Positions 35,123-35,195 of a stretch of DNA of 35,195 nucleotides are shown piece after piece. How positions within the stretch are numbered: position 1 is the stretch's first letter; every line of letters begins with the position of its first letter. The position numbers and the translations under genes are program-made. The notes below the pieces were generated by a model. It had not been told where the DNA came from, searched no databases, and saw nothing but the letters and a program-made list of their open reading frames with translations. The stretch spans positions 1 through 35,195 of the forward strand of contig NZ_ANNU01000056.1 of NCBI RefSeq assembly GCF_000346615.1, in the 5' to 3' direction. This stretch comes from Nafulsella turpanensis ZLM-10 (GTDB taxonomy: Bacteria; Bacteroidota; Bacteroidia; Cytophagales; Cyclobacteriaceae).

Positions 35123-35195
35123 CTGAAACATGGCCAAAGTGTCTTAGCCCCCTAAAAGACTGGAGAGTTTTTGAAACGAAATTCAGAAACTTTAA

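Overview
The window reads as chromosomal DNA of a Bacteroidota bacterium, most likely of the order Cytophagales. Signs of this are a large secreted PKD-repeat protein with a type IX secretion (T9SS) sorting tail, promoters of the Bacteroidota type (TTTG or TTG, about 20 bases, TAnnTTTG), few clear Shine-Dalgarno sites, a monomeric isocitrate dehydrogenase, head-GIN (DUF2807) and DUF4442 proteins, and a SulP/carbonic anhydrase pair. The genus cannot be fixed from the sequence alone. I support 29 protein genes. I see no tRNA, rRNA, CRISPR array, transposase, integrase or phage gene.

Layout. 1-3894: an AT-rich start with a secreted adhesin-like gene whose 5' third differs sharply in base composition from the rest. 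3963-4971 (-): a WbpP-like UDP-GlcNAc 4-epimerase. 5363-9459 (+): an Lrp/AsnC regulator, a PyrR-like phosphoribosyltransferase, a small MscS channel and an orphan soluble PAS histidine kinase. 9460-9849 holds a MITE-like inverted-repeat element. 9850-14858 (+): panB, monomeric icd and the bifunctional NAD(P)HX repair enzyme, whose end overlaps the convergent M28 peptidase (14833-16161, -). 16162-16791 is a 630-base gene-free stretch with several stem-loops and the promoter of the next operon.

16792-19738 (+) is the most coherent system: a SulP anion (probably bicarbonate) transporter, a beta-carbonic anhydrase and a TetR-type regulator in one operon, with a good promoter and a perfect inverted repeat at the predicted transcription start. 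19885-21882 (-) is a two-channel operon of MscS and a voltage-gated K+ channel with a C-terminal zinc ribbon. 22120-23799 (+) is a FAN1-like VRR-NUC nuclease. 23893-24462 (-) is an NADPH-dependent FMN reductase. 24767-26517 (-) is a DUF4442 / Mpo1-like DUF962 / head-GIN operon with a possible lipid role. 26635-30289 (+) carries a DAO-type FAD oxidoreductase, a SemiSWEET, an NhaC antiporter and an overlapping DEDDy exonuclease. 30367-34355 (-) is GT4 glycosyltransferase, EamA-like transporter, TPR lipoprotein-like secreted protein and YigZ, facing a divergent sulfotransferase (34433-35122, +) that may begin a surface-polysaccharide region.

The theme is mostly housekeeping plus ion, osmotic and inorganic-carbon handling: two MscS channels, a Kv channel, NhaC and SulP/carbonic anhydrase. 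The best leads for something new are the TetR-linked inorganic-carbon operon with its operator, the chimeric propeller-in-PKD protein, the DUF4442/DUF962/DUF2807 operon, and the structured non-coding stretch at 16.2-16.6 kb. I did not find a clear, wholly undescribed system.
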